The translations under genes and the position numbers were made by a program. The notes under the pieces were generated by a model. That model saw only the letters and a list, made by a program, of their open reading frames with translations, was not told the DNA's origin and did not search any database. DNA of 64,000 nt, taken from Casuarius casuarius. Lineage: Eukaryota > Chordata > Aves > Casuariiformes > Casuariidae. Location of the stretch: contig PTFA01000363.1 of the NCBI GenBank assembly GCA_003342895.1, forward strand, positions 250,704 through 314,703, read 5' to 3'. Within the stretch, counting starts at the first letter, position 1; every line of letters starts with the position of its first letter. Of this stretch, positions 47,998 through 60,030 are shown one piece after another.

Positions 47998-48038
47998 AAT
48001 TTAAATGACCAAATAATTTAAATTTAAATGACCAAATA
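47998..48038. repeat. 18-bp direct repeat, 23-bp period
   Basis: AATTTAAATGACCAAATA occurs at 47,998-48,015 and again at 48,021-48,038 without mismatch, with ATTTA between. A small, probably recent duplication. Confidence 0.92.
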
Positions 48039-49989
48039 TGCTTTTGGTCCTCACTTACAAAGAAATTGCATGTAGTGCGATACACTGACACAAGTCTACA
48101 AAACGTCCAAGGCAGCAGCTTTCTCAATGTTACACATGCCAGGAGATTAAGCACAAAAAAGTTTACCACCTAGCACTGGAGACAGATTTCAACTACTAAA
48201 TTAGCATTCAGAGGGTTTCCTTTGTAGACGCGCCTGCATAATGAAATCGGCTTTTGCCAAGGGGAGGAGACTATTTCTCTGTCTGACACAAAGACTCCAC
48301 TTGCCACTGCCACTGCTTTCCACTCTGGGAGGCTCTCAGCAGCTCCTACATGACTAGCAGAGCCATGAAGCAATGGCTAGTCTTAAGACTGCCTTCATTA
48401 ACCCTGATATTCCGCACTGCTTCTTTTACCTTTGTGCTCTGAGAGGCTGATAAATCACTTCAGTCCCCTTCCCTACTTCCAGTAGTCTCTTTAAAAGGTG
48501 GCTGCTGGTAGTGTCACTTTCCTCAAATTAATCTAAATAGCTGCGTGGGGTATCTGTCATTCTGTCTTTTAACGTCAGTGGTTCTCTTTATTGCAGGACT
48601 AAAATTCCCACAGAAAATACAATTTTAGGAGGAACCACTTTCAACCTCTGAAGCATCTCTCTCTATCCCAAAGGACACACAAAGTTACATGCTATGGATA
48701 GCCTTCCCCCTCCGCAATCTCTGCCACAGCTGCTCAGCTAGGAAAAAACTCAGAGTCCTCTTCTCCATTTCTTCATCAAAGCACAGGGAGCCAGATACAT
48801 TTTTCTGCTCCTTGCACATGGTTGAATGGAGAAAACACATCAGCTGGATCCAAGCAGCTCAAACCCACTGTTGACAGCAACAACATTGCTTCTTTTCTCA
48901 ACACCAGAAAATCACAACCTGGCAGACTAATACTCGGACAATACTGAACCGATGAGTCTACATACCAAGAGGCACTTATCTAATGATTATCTCTTGCATT
49001 GATAAACATCAGAGTTTATAGACCCCACAACAGACAGATTTTTTTCTATGGAAGGATTCATGTTATTTGTTTAGTCACACATTTCTTCAGCTTGTCAAAT
49101 TCTATGAGGCACTCACACAGATGCATACAGACATGCCTTTTACACGTCGACAAAGAACTGAAGCAATTACAGAGCCTTTTTAAATGGTTTATGATCGTCT
49201 GTGCACATATTTTTCCTACTCCTTGTGCAGTCATCGTCTATACTACATAAAGCTAACCTAGACACCTCACCATTTTATTTACACAAATACACAGAAAAAC
49301 TAGCTAAAGTACTTTTTGTTCACATTTTCAGTGTATGGTTATCATTTCCACAGAATTTATTCTGCATTTACTACTAGTTGACATGAACGCCCTATACTCA
49401 CTAACTTAATGATAACCTAAGGACTTTTAGAGATAAGGATAGGAGAGAAAAAACTTAGAACCAGAGGCACAATCTCAGAAATATTTCTCCCTTTCTCCTT
49501 TTTTCTTTCCTCTCTCAAATGGATTGGAACTGAAGTAGAGCAAGGATTTACTAAAAACATTCACTGTTCCGCTAGGATGAATCATTGCACCTCACTCTCA
49601 AACCTAATTAGCAATATGTTAGCGGGTAGAAAGAACAGATAACAGGCATCTAATCTGCCAAATGTTGTATCCACAGAGGCCCATTTATCTAACCTGTGTG
49701 GTGTTTGGTGAAAGTCTGGACAGATTGCTACACCCTTAGAGGAGAACACCTTTCTATCAGATGTGACCTTGCAATTTCTGAAACACTGGGTTTAAGTTTG
49801 AAGTATTAAATATTTGGGTATAAAATATTGAGTTCAGAGGTAACATGAAGAACGGATTCATGAAGACATATGTTAAATAAAAAAATAATCTCCTTGGTCA
49901 TTTAGGAGGCATTACTATCATTATCACAAGGAGGTGATTCATCTTTTCTGAAAATACTGGGTTATAGTTTGGGACCCATTTTAGTTAAA

Positions 49990-50825
49990 GACCTTGTGAT
50001 GAAAATTAAAATGCGCTAATGCAGTTTGTTGAGGACAAAAAGTCATGAAGCACAGTCTTCCTAGAGGAGGATCTGAATGTCTTGCAGGAGGAACTGCATG
50101 ATCCTGAAGACTGCAGTAACAGGACTGGGTAGAATGTAATAGTGCAAAGGGCACATGGGACTAATAACAAGAATTTCTGATATATACTGGGAGCTCATTA
50201 GTTGGAAACAGGCTATTTTAGTCAGTCACAGGATGACTATGAGCCACTTAATTGAATCTGACCATGAAAAGGGCAAGGCAAGGTATTTTAATAAAGAAGG
50301 GGGAGTATTCCTACCATTGTATAGGCTGTAGTGAGACCTCATCTGAAGTATTTTGTATAATTCCAGTTATACATGTTCAAAAAAAGATGTATTCGAATTC
50401 GAACAGTTGCTGAATAGAATAGAACTATTACAGAGATCAGATAAAAGCCTATCTTATGGGAGGAGACTGAAAGAACTTGGCTTTTTTAGTCTGAAAAACG
50501 AAGGCCAAGAGGAAATATGACTGCTCACAGCAAATGCACTGGGGGCAAAAGATTTGCAAAATCTAAAAGAGAATATTGGCAGTAGAACAAATGGGTAGAA
50601 GCTGGTCATGAATAAATTAAGAATAGAAAATGGCAGGTTTGTAATTATCATTACGGCAGTAAGGTTCTACAGCAATCTTCCAAAAGGAGAGATGGGGGAA
50701 GGGAAATCTTATGGGTGGAACCTAATCAGTTATGAAAAAGACTTAGTATTGTGTGTCATGGCAGAGGGATGGATTTGGTGGCATCTGAAGTCCCTTACAA
50801 TCCAATGGTTCTATTGGCTTAGGTG
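49990..50825 (+). mobile_element. CR1-superfamily LINE, longer 3' fragment (decayed)
   Basis: A second 5'-truncated CR1 copy in the same orientation. Two blocks of the reverse transcriptase C-terminus can be read directly: 50,331-50,366 gives VRPHLKYFV, a stop, then FQ (family form LVRPHLEYCVQF), and 50,455-50,499 gives YGRRLKELGFFSLKN (family form YEERLKELGLFSLEKRR). Upstream, GGACTAATAACAAGAATTTC near 50,158 and GGATGACTATGAGCCACTTA near 50,232 also agree with the family. Downstream the 3' untranslated part carries AGAACAAATGGGTAGAAGCT near 50,585 and ends in AAGTCCCTTACAATCCAATG around 50,788-50,807, the usual CR1 tail before its terminal short repeat. Stops and frameshifts run throughout, so it is a dead, old copy. 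The left edge is blurred and could lie up to about 100 bases either way. Confidence 0.93.
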
Positions 50826-50889
50826 AAAGTCCTCATATCTCTAAATAGTTATTTGCAGATAGAAGCACCACAGCCACTACAGCCCATAC

Positions 50890-51060
50890 AGCTATTAAAT
50901 TTATTTTAAACAATCTTTATTCATTCTGAATGATATTTATGCTTTAAAATAGCCATTCGTCAAATCTTAATTAGGCACAATTGATTAGTCATACTTTNAG
51001 TACCCATTGCAGCATTATGGTCATTCAGTTAAAGATCACATTTGGTGTCACTAGCAACAT
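50890..51060. other. AT-rich segment resembling a conserved non-coding element
   Basis: Immediately after the second CR1 fragment and clearly outside it, this stretch has CTTTATTCATTCTGAATGATA, TCTTAATTAGGCACAATTGA and TTAAAGATCACATTTGG-type words: homeodomain-like and nuclear-receptor-like cores without repeats or open frames. One unresolved base lies at 50,998. Confidence 0.25.
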
Positions 51061-54000
51061 CTGTTTAAACAGTAGAAATAGGAAATGTTCTGCTTCCAGT
51101 GGACATGCTTTTCTTTTTTTTTTAATCTGACTCTCCATTCAAAATTGCAAGAAAAACTTCGACCATTAAAGAGAAGTCCTTACCATGTAAAGGGGAGCAT
51201 GCTAGTACTAGAAAAATGGCCTGTAGGTATTCTATATTTAATTAATTATTTCTTAATAAATAAACANTCTAAATAAACCAAAAGCGAGAGAAAAAAGAAA
51301 CTCTCCCTGTAAGACATATGATAACCAATAATTCCATATTGTTATCATTATCAACAAAACTCCTCTTGTTTAACCGGCTACAGCAGGCACACTTACACAC
51401 TCACATAATCCAAAATATCTCTATAAATCCAGCTAAGTAATCTACATACAACTAAAATTTGAGGAATGCTGATTTCTAATACTAATCCTTCTTGTCTTAC
51501 TAACACACTTTTTAGCGATTTTTCTATATTTCTGCTATATAAAAGTTCTTCATGATAAAATATAGTATCTCAAGATGGAAATAATTTCACACAAATGTTA
51601 AATGGAGTCATTTACTCATTCAGATGTTGTAACATTGGAGGGAGAAAGAAGCTTCAGTCTCCTGTAATATTAATATTTCTACATGAGCATTTCCATAATG
51701 TTGACTGAATCTTTTCAGTACTTAAACATGTGTGCAGTTAATATAGCAATGTTTAAAAGGCATTGCATAGTTATCGTTAAAATTCAGAGACCATTATAGA
51801 ACTGCCATCTCATGCAGAAGAAGATTCATGGCAGCCTAAGTAATTTCTCAAGACACATGGCTCTAGCAAAGAGTTGTTCAAACCGTTGTGCTGTCTGTAC
51901 AACACTTACATAAACACAACAGGAAAAGATGAGCGCTAAATAATTTAGTTGAACAACAATATAATTCCTCCCAAAATAGCCTGTTAGAAACACTTTGATT
52001 TTAACTATATGGCAAGTGCTTGTTATTCCATTATTGAGGCCACACAGAATACAGTAAATAATGACACAGAAGCTAGAGTTCTTAATACTAAACTGATGTA
52101 AAATTTCAACAAAATTATTCTCCACTCAAAGAGTAATTCCTCTTTGTTAGGAGAACTGCATTCTTCATTCATCAGCACTTGGATTCCTATTCTAACCGTA
52201 AAGTAAAGCTCCCTTTCAGCCATTCAGCCAGAGCTAGTCACTACTTCCCGAATGCAAATTCGCTCCAGACAGCTTCAGCATATGCTTTGAAGACACATTT
52301 GGAACTTTACCTAAAATAAAACTGCATACACAGAGCCTGTGACTCCGTATCAGGAAGGCTAACGTTTTCATTCGTCAGAACATAGTGTGAACACTTTAAA
52401 ACGCTAAACAAACAAGTGTTAAATAAATACTGAAAATACAGCTAAATAACATATTATTCATTGATAGACTGAGTCTTCAAAGACTTCCTGAACCTAGGGC
52501 TTGTGTCTCTTAAAAAGAAAAAAAAAGTCATATCAGCAAATTTTTATACACAATCAGGAGCCCAATACAAATATTTATATATGTAAATCTCTATATATGG
52601 TGAAACTTCATAAGACATACAGGGATGTGTAGACAACAGTGATCCTGGATAACTGGGTTTCCTTTTACATCATGAGGACATATTGTTACATTGCACAAAA
52701 ATTCAATTAACTTCGTAAGATTAGCCCAACTAAGGAAACTACAGGATCATGTCAAATACATGCCTATCAATATAGCATTAAACAGCAAATTGACAATAGC
52801 AGAAGTTCACCCTCTGCTCTGAGTTACCTTGCAATTGCAAGGGTCAAGTGCCACCCTCATAATTATTACAGTTTTACCACTGCAAACTGTCTTGGCAACT
52901 TACTAATAAAGACATAAAATACATTCACTTGTCACAGTGATTGATGAAAATACTAATGACATTCTGCTTGCCTATCAAAAAAATTACTCTGGCTCTTCAG
53001 GCAACTTGAATGTGATGAAACTGAGTTATCACAATGTAATTTTACAGTTTACATTAGAAGACCTCTGCACATGCACAGATTGGGTAGATACTAAATGTGG
53101 GCCAAATCAATGTGAATTTCTCAGGTGTATGCTGTGGACTTTCCCCAAGCAGAACACTGGGTGAAAAGTGGTGAGAAAAGCTAAGCAGCACCTCTGCTCA
53201 GCTGTTGATTTTCAAGAAACTTGTAGAACAGACTAATGAAGAGACAGACAGCAGAATTTGTGTACATCTCATCTCATAAGAAAAGCAGACTAGAGAGTTA
53301 CATTTGTCCAGACCAATTCAAAGAAGTTTTAAGAATGCTGTGCTATATTTATTTTGCCATTTGTGGTCAAAATTATTTAATCCTGACAACTTAATTTACA
53401 TTTATAGCTTATCAGTGCTCTTTTTTTTTTCTTCTCATGGCTGAGCTTTTTCTCCTGTTTTAATTTTAAGAGACAGCAGGGTTCCTGTTCTGTTCTTAAT
53501 AGCTTTCACTGACAAAAGAACACATGCCCATAATACAATAGTGAAAAAATTATGAGCAGAAAGCAACCAAAGCAAAGCAAAGCAGCACCCAAACATACAC
53601 ACATATCAACTGGAGAATTCTCGCTGACTTCAGCTGCTGCTAGTTTTTTCCTTGGCAGCTTTCTGTTCACAAGAAGGGTTCCAACCTCATTTAAAACCTG
53701 GCTGAATCTTAATGGTTAGTGTATGTTCAGCAGTAACTCCTCTTTCTGTTAGTTTTAAGTGGCTAATAACAGGATGTTTCAATAAAGATGCCTGGCATCT
53801 CTGCAGGGTCCTGCGGCATGGCTTTTGATTCACTTGAGGAATTGGTCCTTGGAGAGTCAATTTTAAGTCCCTAGTACAGAGGTGCCTCATACAAATTAGA
53901 GAGGCAAATGGATACCCCGTTATACCACAGGCAAAAGGCCCCTAAGAGAGGTTCTAGGTCAGGCTCAGGTCAGAAGAGAGTGTTTTCTGATGGAGGAAAA

Positions 54001-54839
54001 ATTTCCGCTGACTTTAAGTCCATCTGCTGTGTTTCTGCAGGGCGATGTATCCACAGTAGATGGAACAGTCTAGTTTCTATATTCTGCCAGTCTATATGAA
54101 GAGCTGCAAAGTTTATATTGCAGTATTATTGATTGACAAACAAAATGCAAATATATGTTTCTGTGTGAAACGCGTATAACAAATTTTATGGTATATTGTC
54201 CACATCAGCCGTTTCTCAGTCAGCCATTATAAAAGCACAGATTTGGATTAACTTGAAGCACCTGCTCTGGAAATTCCATGTCAGCAACAAGCTGCTAAAC
54301 TAAGAGGAAAGGAGACTTCTGTGTTCATAAAGAATTTAATGAAACAGATACAATGTGTGACTATTGTTCTTTCNAGCTGCTTTGAGAACACCTACATAAA
54401 TGCTTTTTCCATTACTAAATCTCTGAAGTTATAATATGCTGTATTTTCCTAGTTCACCATTCATTCAAATAATAGCTATCTAACATGATCCCTGGAATTA
54501 GTACCTTATGTATATTCTTGAACCAAATTCTTCCTCTGGGATTTAAAGAAAATGCAGGATCTCATTTGAGTCTCTTTTGTAATTCGGTTACATACTACAC
54601 TTTCACTGCTATGCAAATTAGCTTCAAGGAAAACTGTGATGTACAGCAAAGGCAGTGATCTGAAAATTAAAATCCCGCAGAAGAGAAAATATTTAAAATT
54701 TCCTTTACATTTTTTTCTTTTATTTAGCTAATCCCTAAAGGCATTAAGGCAGCATGTTCCATCTTGAAAGTCCCTGTAGGATCATGTACTATTGAGCATA
54801 ACTACAAGTGTGATGCTTTGAGCAGCCAGATAATGGTTT
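51061..54839. other. Unique non-coding DNA
   Basis: AT-rich with two unresolved bases (51,267; 54,374) and octamer-like words ATGCAAAT at 52,252, 54,145 and 54,611. No gene or transposon recognised. Confidence 0.7.
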
Positions 54840-55265
54840 TTAATTGGCTCATCATTGCAGCTTCAGCCCAAAAGCACAGAAATGAATTTAGAACCAATAT
54901 TAACAGGTGATAATTAAATTATGGGTTCTGCATGCTTAATATATTGAAATAAGGCAGATGAGGCAACTAAGACCATTAACTTTAATAATAGAAATCAGTA
55001 TCTACCTTAAGTAGTATTTTATACCACATTAGCAATGGTTGATTAGTGTTAAATCATAAAGTAAATTTTAGTTTTTTACTAAAGCATTTTTCATTTATTC
55101 TTTTCTGTACCTGTGTTTTTAGTGTGCATGCTAAATTAAGGATGCCTATAAACCATTTACCAAATGATCTAAAACCACCCATTAAAAAGTTAATTAATTC
55201 CTTATGATGAGCTGAGTAATTTATTTGTTCTCTCCTTAACATTAAAGCATATGTAGATTGAACAA
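54840..55265. other. AT-rich segment resembling a conserved non-coding element
   Basis: Repeat-free AT-rich sequence with TTTTAATTGGCTCATCATTG near 54,838, AGGTGATAATTAAATTATGG near 54,906 and TTAATTAATTCC near 55,190. The right part overlaps a 117-codon minus-strand open frame (55,054-55,407) whose protein I do not recognise; the AT-rich, homeodomain-site texture argues for regulatory rather than coding DNA. Confidence 0.25.
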
Positions 55266-55489
55266 TGAATACAGTGAGAAACTGTTTTGGATCAAATAAT
55301 TTTAATAAAAATGTCAACAAGGTCTGTAACCTAGATTTCACATTCGCACTTGATGAAGCAGAACTATCCGTACACACCTTTCTTACTACTCCAAGAAATG
55401 ATGCCATGTTACAGATTAACCCTGCACTTCCTTACAGCAACAGGAACAAACTTCTTTGATGTCTCAGCATCACTAGGACTACACAAAAG

Positions 55490-56170
55490 AAAGTGCTGTT
55501 TTCTCTCTTTTCATACTTTTCCATGCCTTTAAACCTAAGGAAAAAAACAGGATTTGAATTTTCCTCTCTTCTTCACATGGCTACTCCACTATATGTCTTT
55601 TTCTCCACTTCCACTGCCATCTGCATTCAATTAACCTTATCTAATGCAGCAACTATTGTCTCCTCAATCTGTAAAACTCTGTATCATCACCTAGTCTGAG
55701 TCTCTCATGATTGCTGTCTCCCAATTAAAGCTTTCATTCTGCTTGCCTCTCTGTGGCTACCTACACTCTTTTGTCATCTCTGTAGTCTATACTGTCAACT
55801 CTTTCTTTCCCTTTATACCTGAGTGCTATGTGTCCTTTTTATACTCTGCCTCTCCAACTTGAACTCAGTAATCAGATTCCCCTATTTTCACTCCTACTTC
55901 CAGAGTGTGAGTTATTGAGTGCTTTCGGAAACTTCACTGTTCTGTGAGACTTCACATTTATGAAGTCTCTCATTTTTACTTCTTTCTTCCTCCTTGAGCT
56001 TCAGTTTTGATTAGCACTTGTACCTTCCATGCTACTGAGTTTTTTCCACTTTCAGCCTCCATCTGAAATAAACTTCTTCAAAACCTAGCCATTCATTCTC
56101 TGCTTCTTTCTTTTTCTGTCTTCTAACTTTTTCTAGTGTCTTTCATTTGGCCTGACATATATGAATTTCC
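55490..56170. repeat. Long pyrimidine-rich stretch (plus strand)
   Basis: For about 680 bases the plus strand is strongly pyrimidine-biased: two sample 60-base rows (55,741 and 55,801) have about 70% and 77% C+T by count. It is not a simple repeat; the words are varied (TCTC, CTTC, TTTC, CACT mixed). Read from the minus strand it looks like purine-rich, transcript-like sequence with many AGAAG words, followed by a 117-codon open frame at 55,407-55,054. It may be a decayed retroelement or a mature polypyrimidine-drifted locus. I cannot assign a family. Confidence 0.55.
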
Positions 56171-58438
56171 TTCCTCCCTAAAAAAAAAGATTTTGTATCA
56201 TGAATCTATAGAGTGGAGCAACCACACAGTTACTTACAAAGCTATCCATTCCTGTTAGTGGATCCAGGAACATAAATAAATAAAGCAATGGAGGAGAAAT
56301 ACGCAGAAGTAACCAGTCGTTTAGGCAGGTATGTATGAATCCTGAGGCCTATGTACCTAAATCTTTGAATGGAAGCATCTATCAACCTTGAAAGATCGAA
56401 ATAATCTGTGGAGCATGAACCACAAAGTTATCAGTGGCCCTCAGGAAATATATTCTGTAACTCCTCTCAAAGGTGCATGGTTTATTAATACATATTCTTA
56501 ATATCCTAAGTACTGAAATGAAAAAATGAAGAAGCTGGAGGTAAGGAGGTGGACATGGCAACTCAGAATACGAAAATCAAAATATCAATGAAATTATCTA
56601 CAAGCCAAATGCGATCTACGTGCGTGCTCTATGATGTCACAAGTCTGCCCTACTGTCATCAGTGTGAAATAACAATTAAGTGAGGCAAAGCAACTGAACA
56701 AAAACCGAGCAAAGACTAAACAATAGAAATAAAGAAACAGTGATTCATCGAAAAAAACACATTTCAAAAGGGAAGTCAAATTTTATATCCAAACAACACT
56801 AAATTGTCCAACACCTGTGATTGTCACTGAAAATAGAAAAGCAAACACTTAAGCTTGATGCCGCTGTGAAGGCTAAAGAATGAAAGAAATTGAATGAATC
56901 GAATGAAAACAAGGTTTTTCAGATATTCATACATGCTTTATACATGTTTGCACAAAAGTTATACACAGCTATATGCTGTAACACACCCTCGTGGCTATAG
57001 ATTATCACACCCACCTTCATGGATTGTGTGGCCAAGGTTTTACCAAATATAAGCCTAGTGATACTGCCTTACTTTAATGTAGGTCATCGCATAGGAGTGT
57101 CCTTAATACTTCTGTTATGCACCACCACTTATCGTATTTGCACCACATACTTTGAAGACAAGCTATCTTAGTTCTTTTTTAGAGACTTTCACACTTTTTT
57201 ATTGATAATATTTCTTATATATCTACCTGTAAAGCCAGTTGATTTTATTACCACGAGTTCAACTTTACAGGCCTTAACAGGAGAATAAAATGATAATGAA
57301 TATGTTTCAATAACCTGTGAAAATTATTAAAATATATTCCCTATAAGTCATGGTACTACAATTTTAACAACCCGTAACTCAGAACGTACCAGTGATTGAA
57401 AGAGAATTTTCAGCTCTATAGAATAAAGCATTCAATGGCTCACAAAATATTGGGTCTTAGCACGGTCAGTAAGACAAAACCTGACAAAAGCATTTTAGAT
57501 CTTTTGGAAAAGGCATATGGTGCAGGGGAATAGAAATACTCCTTGGGCAGCAATTTTTCTTCATTTTACAGGCTTATACTTCCAGATAATGTTGCATCCA
57601 AAACAAGATGACTAGTGAGGAGAGTGAAAGTGACGCAGTCAAAGGTGCATTGTAAATGAAATTTATCTCATGGTTCCCCAGTTTGTCACATAAATGCCAC
57701 TGTCAACTATATGATGAATGCACAGAGTTACATATTCCATGTGCTGACTATTCTTTAAAAATACTGTAATACTCAACGTTGAGACAGCATTTGCATCCAA
57801 CATGGTATTCAGTAGAGATAATTTATTCTAAAAAGGATTTTATATATCTTTCAATAAGAATCAGTAAAAGCCTGGAAACAATGTTCATTAAAGAATCTCC
57901 AGCTACTGTTAAAGAAATTCTTTCAAACTTTCAGCAACAGGATTAAAAGGTCTTTCAATGAAACTACTCGGTAATCATTGTACCATTCATACGCAGAGTA
58001 TCTTACATGTCACCATGGTCTTTTTTGACCCAATACGAAGTAACAGCATTATGGAGCCAGTGATACTTATGTGAAGTGACAGCAATAGAGAATTCACTGA
58101 ATCCTTCTGCAGTTTTCATTGATTTTGACAGCAATGTCATCTATACTACTGTAAGAGACATACCTAGTTGTTTCATGGTTTTTAAAATGCACTTTTATTC
58201 TTACTTGGTAGAAGTCTTAAATTCATCAACAATGTACAACCCGACATTCCCAACTCTCAACTACTCAAATAAAATTATAAAATAACAACATTTGTTTAGC
58301 ATTCCATTCATTTAATGCCTTTATTAACTTTTAGGGACACATCCTTGAGTTTTTATCCACAACCATGAGAATTAGGAATTTTATTTTTTTTAAAAAAGCC
58401 GAGTTTGTCATGCATCTACATCTCTTAAAGCACCATGC

Positions 58439-58470
58439 AAAAAAAAAAGAAAAAAGAAAAAAAGAAAAAA
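58439..58470. repeat. A-rich low-complexity (A6G)n
   Basis: A runs of five to ten separated by single G on plus. A similar A-rich tract lies at 58,588-58,607. No retroelement body is visible next to either. Confidence 0.93.
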
Positions 58471-58587
58471 TTAGAACTGTAAACTGAACTTCCAATAAAA
58501 CTGAAAGATTTGTTAAACTTAGGGCATGCATGCATACATCTTCTTCGAATGTGAAAGTGTATAATGAAGCTAAATACAGATAAGATT

Positions 58588-58607
58588 AAAAAAAAAGAAA
58601 AAAAAAG
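58588..58607. repeat. A-rich low-complexity tract
   Basis: Nine A, one G, then nine A and GGG. See also the tract 120 bases upstream; the two bracket unique sequence and may be independent slippage products. Confidence 0.93.
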
Positions 58608-59969
58608 GGTCAGGTGTTGTAGCAAACATGACCAAACCAATAACAAATTAAGTGTCAAACAATGTTGACAGAAATTCTGTCACTTCCAAAGTCCAACAAA
58701 CTATGCTTCCTACCAAACACTGCAGCAATAGAATTTCAGGTTGTTCACAAATTCATCTAATTGGAGAAATTCTTTGGACTTTCTGTTCAGAAAATTTATT
58801 TTTAAGTCAGAGTCAGCTCTGGTGGAATACCGTACTAAGAATTCAGCTATGCATGCAGTTTGCAAAGACTGAAAGCATCCAAGCAACCCCCTTCTGTTTA
58901 CACAGGCACCAATATAAGCTTTATACCTGTGGTGAGTGGAAGCAAGATCTAGCCATTCATAAAAACAAAATGTGAGAGAGAGATTTCACTTGCCATTTCA
59001 GGGTAACAAGATGTGTAAGGTAACTCATGGGTGACTACGTCACCATGTACGAATCAGTTCCAAAAGTCCTTTCCTTCTGCCCTCTTTATAGCAGATTCCC
59101 CTTCACATAATCTNGCATGCAACCCTGCAAGGAATGCAGATACCACAAGCCATGCCTCCAGGCAGAGGGCTCCTACCTAGTGTATTCAGTCCTGAGGCAG
59201 CAAACGTTGGAGAATAATAAACTCAGCAGGAAGAAGAGTGAGCAGCTACAAGGAAATCAAAGTAGCAAAGACAGAAGAAGAGCTAAAATACGTATTTATA
59301 TGAACGGTTCACTGGTAAAGTATCACAGGAGGAATTCAGTGACATGTACCTTACTGGCTTTTGCTGAATCAATGGAACATGTTGTACACAGCAAATTACT
59401 TGCTCTGTGCAGCTTTTTATTTCAGCTCTTAATAATGTGAGACACATACTCCTCTTCTATTATTACCTAATGTTACTATCATTGATTTATATAACAATGC
59501 TACACAGAGGATTTAACAGACAGGGTTGATTTCAATAAAAGGTTTTATTAAAATGACAGTGTATGATTATAAAATAAAATCAAAGTTTTAATTGTAAAAC
59601 ATTAATGGAGATTGTAGTTAATATGAAAAACCTTTACAAATCATTATGCTCATAAGTTTAGAAACGGAGAATCCCTGGCAGCCAAATGTGTGAAGACAGA
59701 ATGTTTATTTATTAGTGTTATTTTTAAAAGGATGTTCCAAGTCAAACTCGACAGCTTGTTTACAGTGGGGTCCTGCCCAAGGGTGGCTTAAGAGATATTA
59801 AACAGGCATACAACCAGAATATCATGTTACTGTACAAGATACAAGTTTGCCTGTGGCTTGATTTTACCATGACAGCTCTGGTAATTTCCTATTTATTTTT
59901 CAGGAAGTGCTAATCTGTTTTAGTTCTCCCTCCCTCTAAAAAGACATGGAAATGCAAGATAAAACTGTT

Positions 59970-60030
59970 TATTTTTTTTATATGTATATATAAAATGTAT
60001 ATGCAAACATACATAAATACATATATATGA
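59970..60030. repeat. T-rich then TA-rich low complexity
   Basis: An 8-T run leads into ATATGTATATATAAAATGTA and CATACATAAATACATATATA words. The 147-codon minus-strand frame at 59,920-60,363 crosses this tract and is therefore not credible as a gene. Confidence 0.88.

Larger units (their letters stand above)
41341..49989. other. Unique non-coding DNA
   Basis: No gene. A 117-codon minus frame (44,859-45,212) and a 123-codon plus frame (44,983-45,354) overlap head-on and cancel as evidence. 48,400-48,760 is mildly pyrimidine-rich. Confidence 0.7.

Noticed and set aside
48575..48593. CAGTGGTTCTCTTTATTG, similar to a hAT transposon end
   Set aside because: Only one end, weak match beyond 11 bases, no target-site duplication.
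57373..57392. AACCCGTAACTCAGAACGT, loosely like miR-99/100
   Set aside because: Mismatches begin inside the mature sequence and no hairpin forms.
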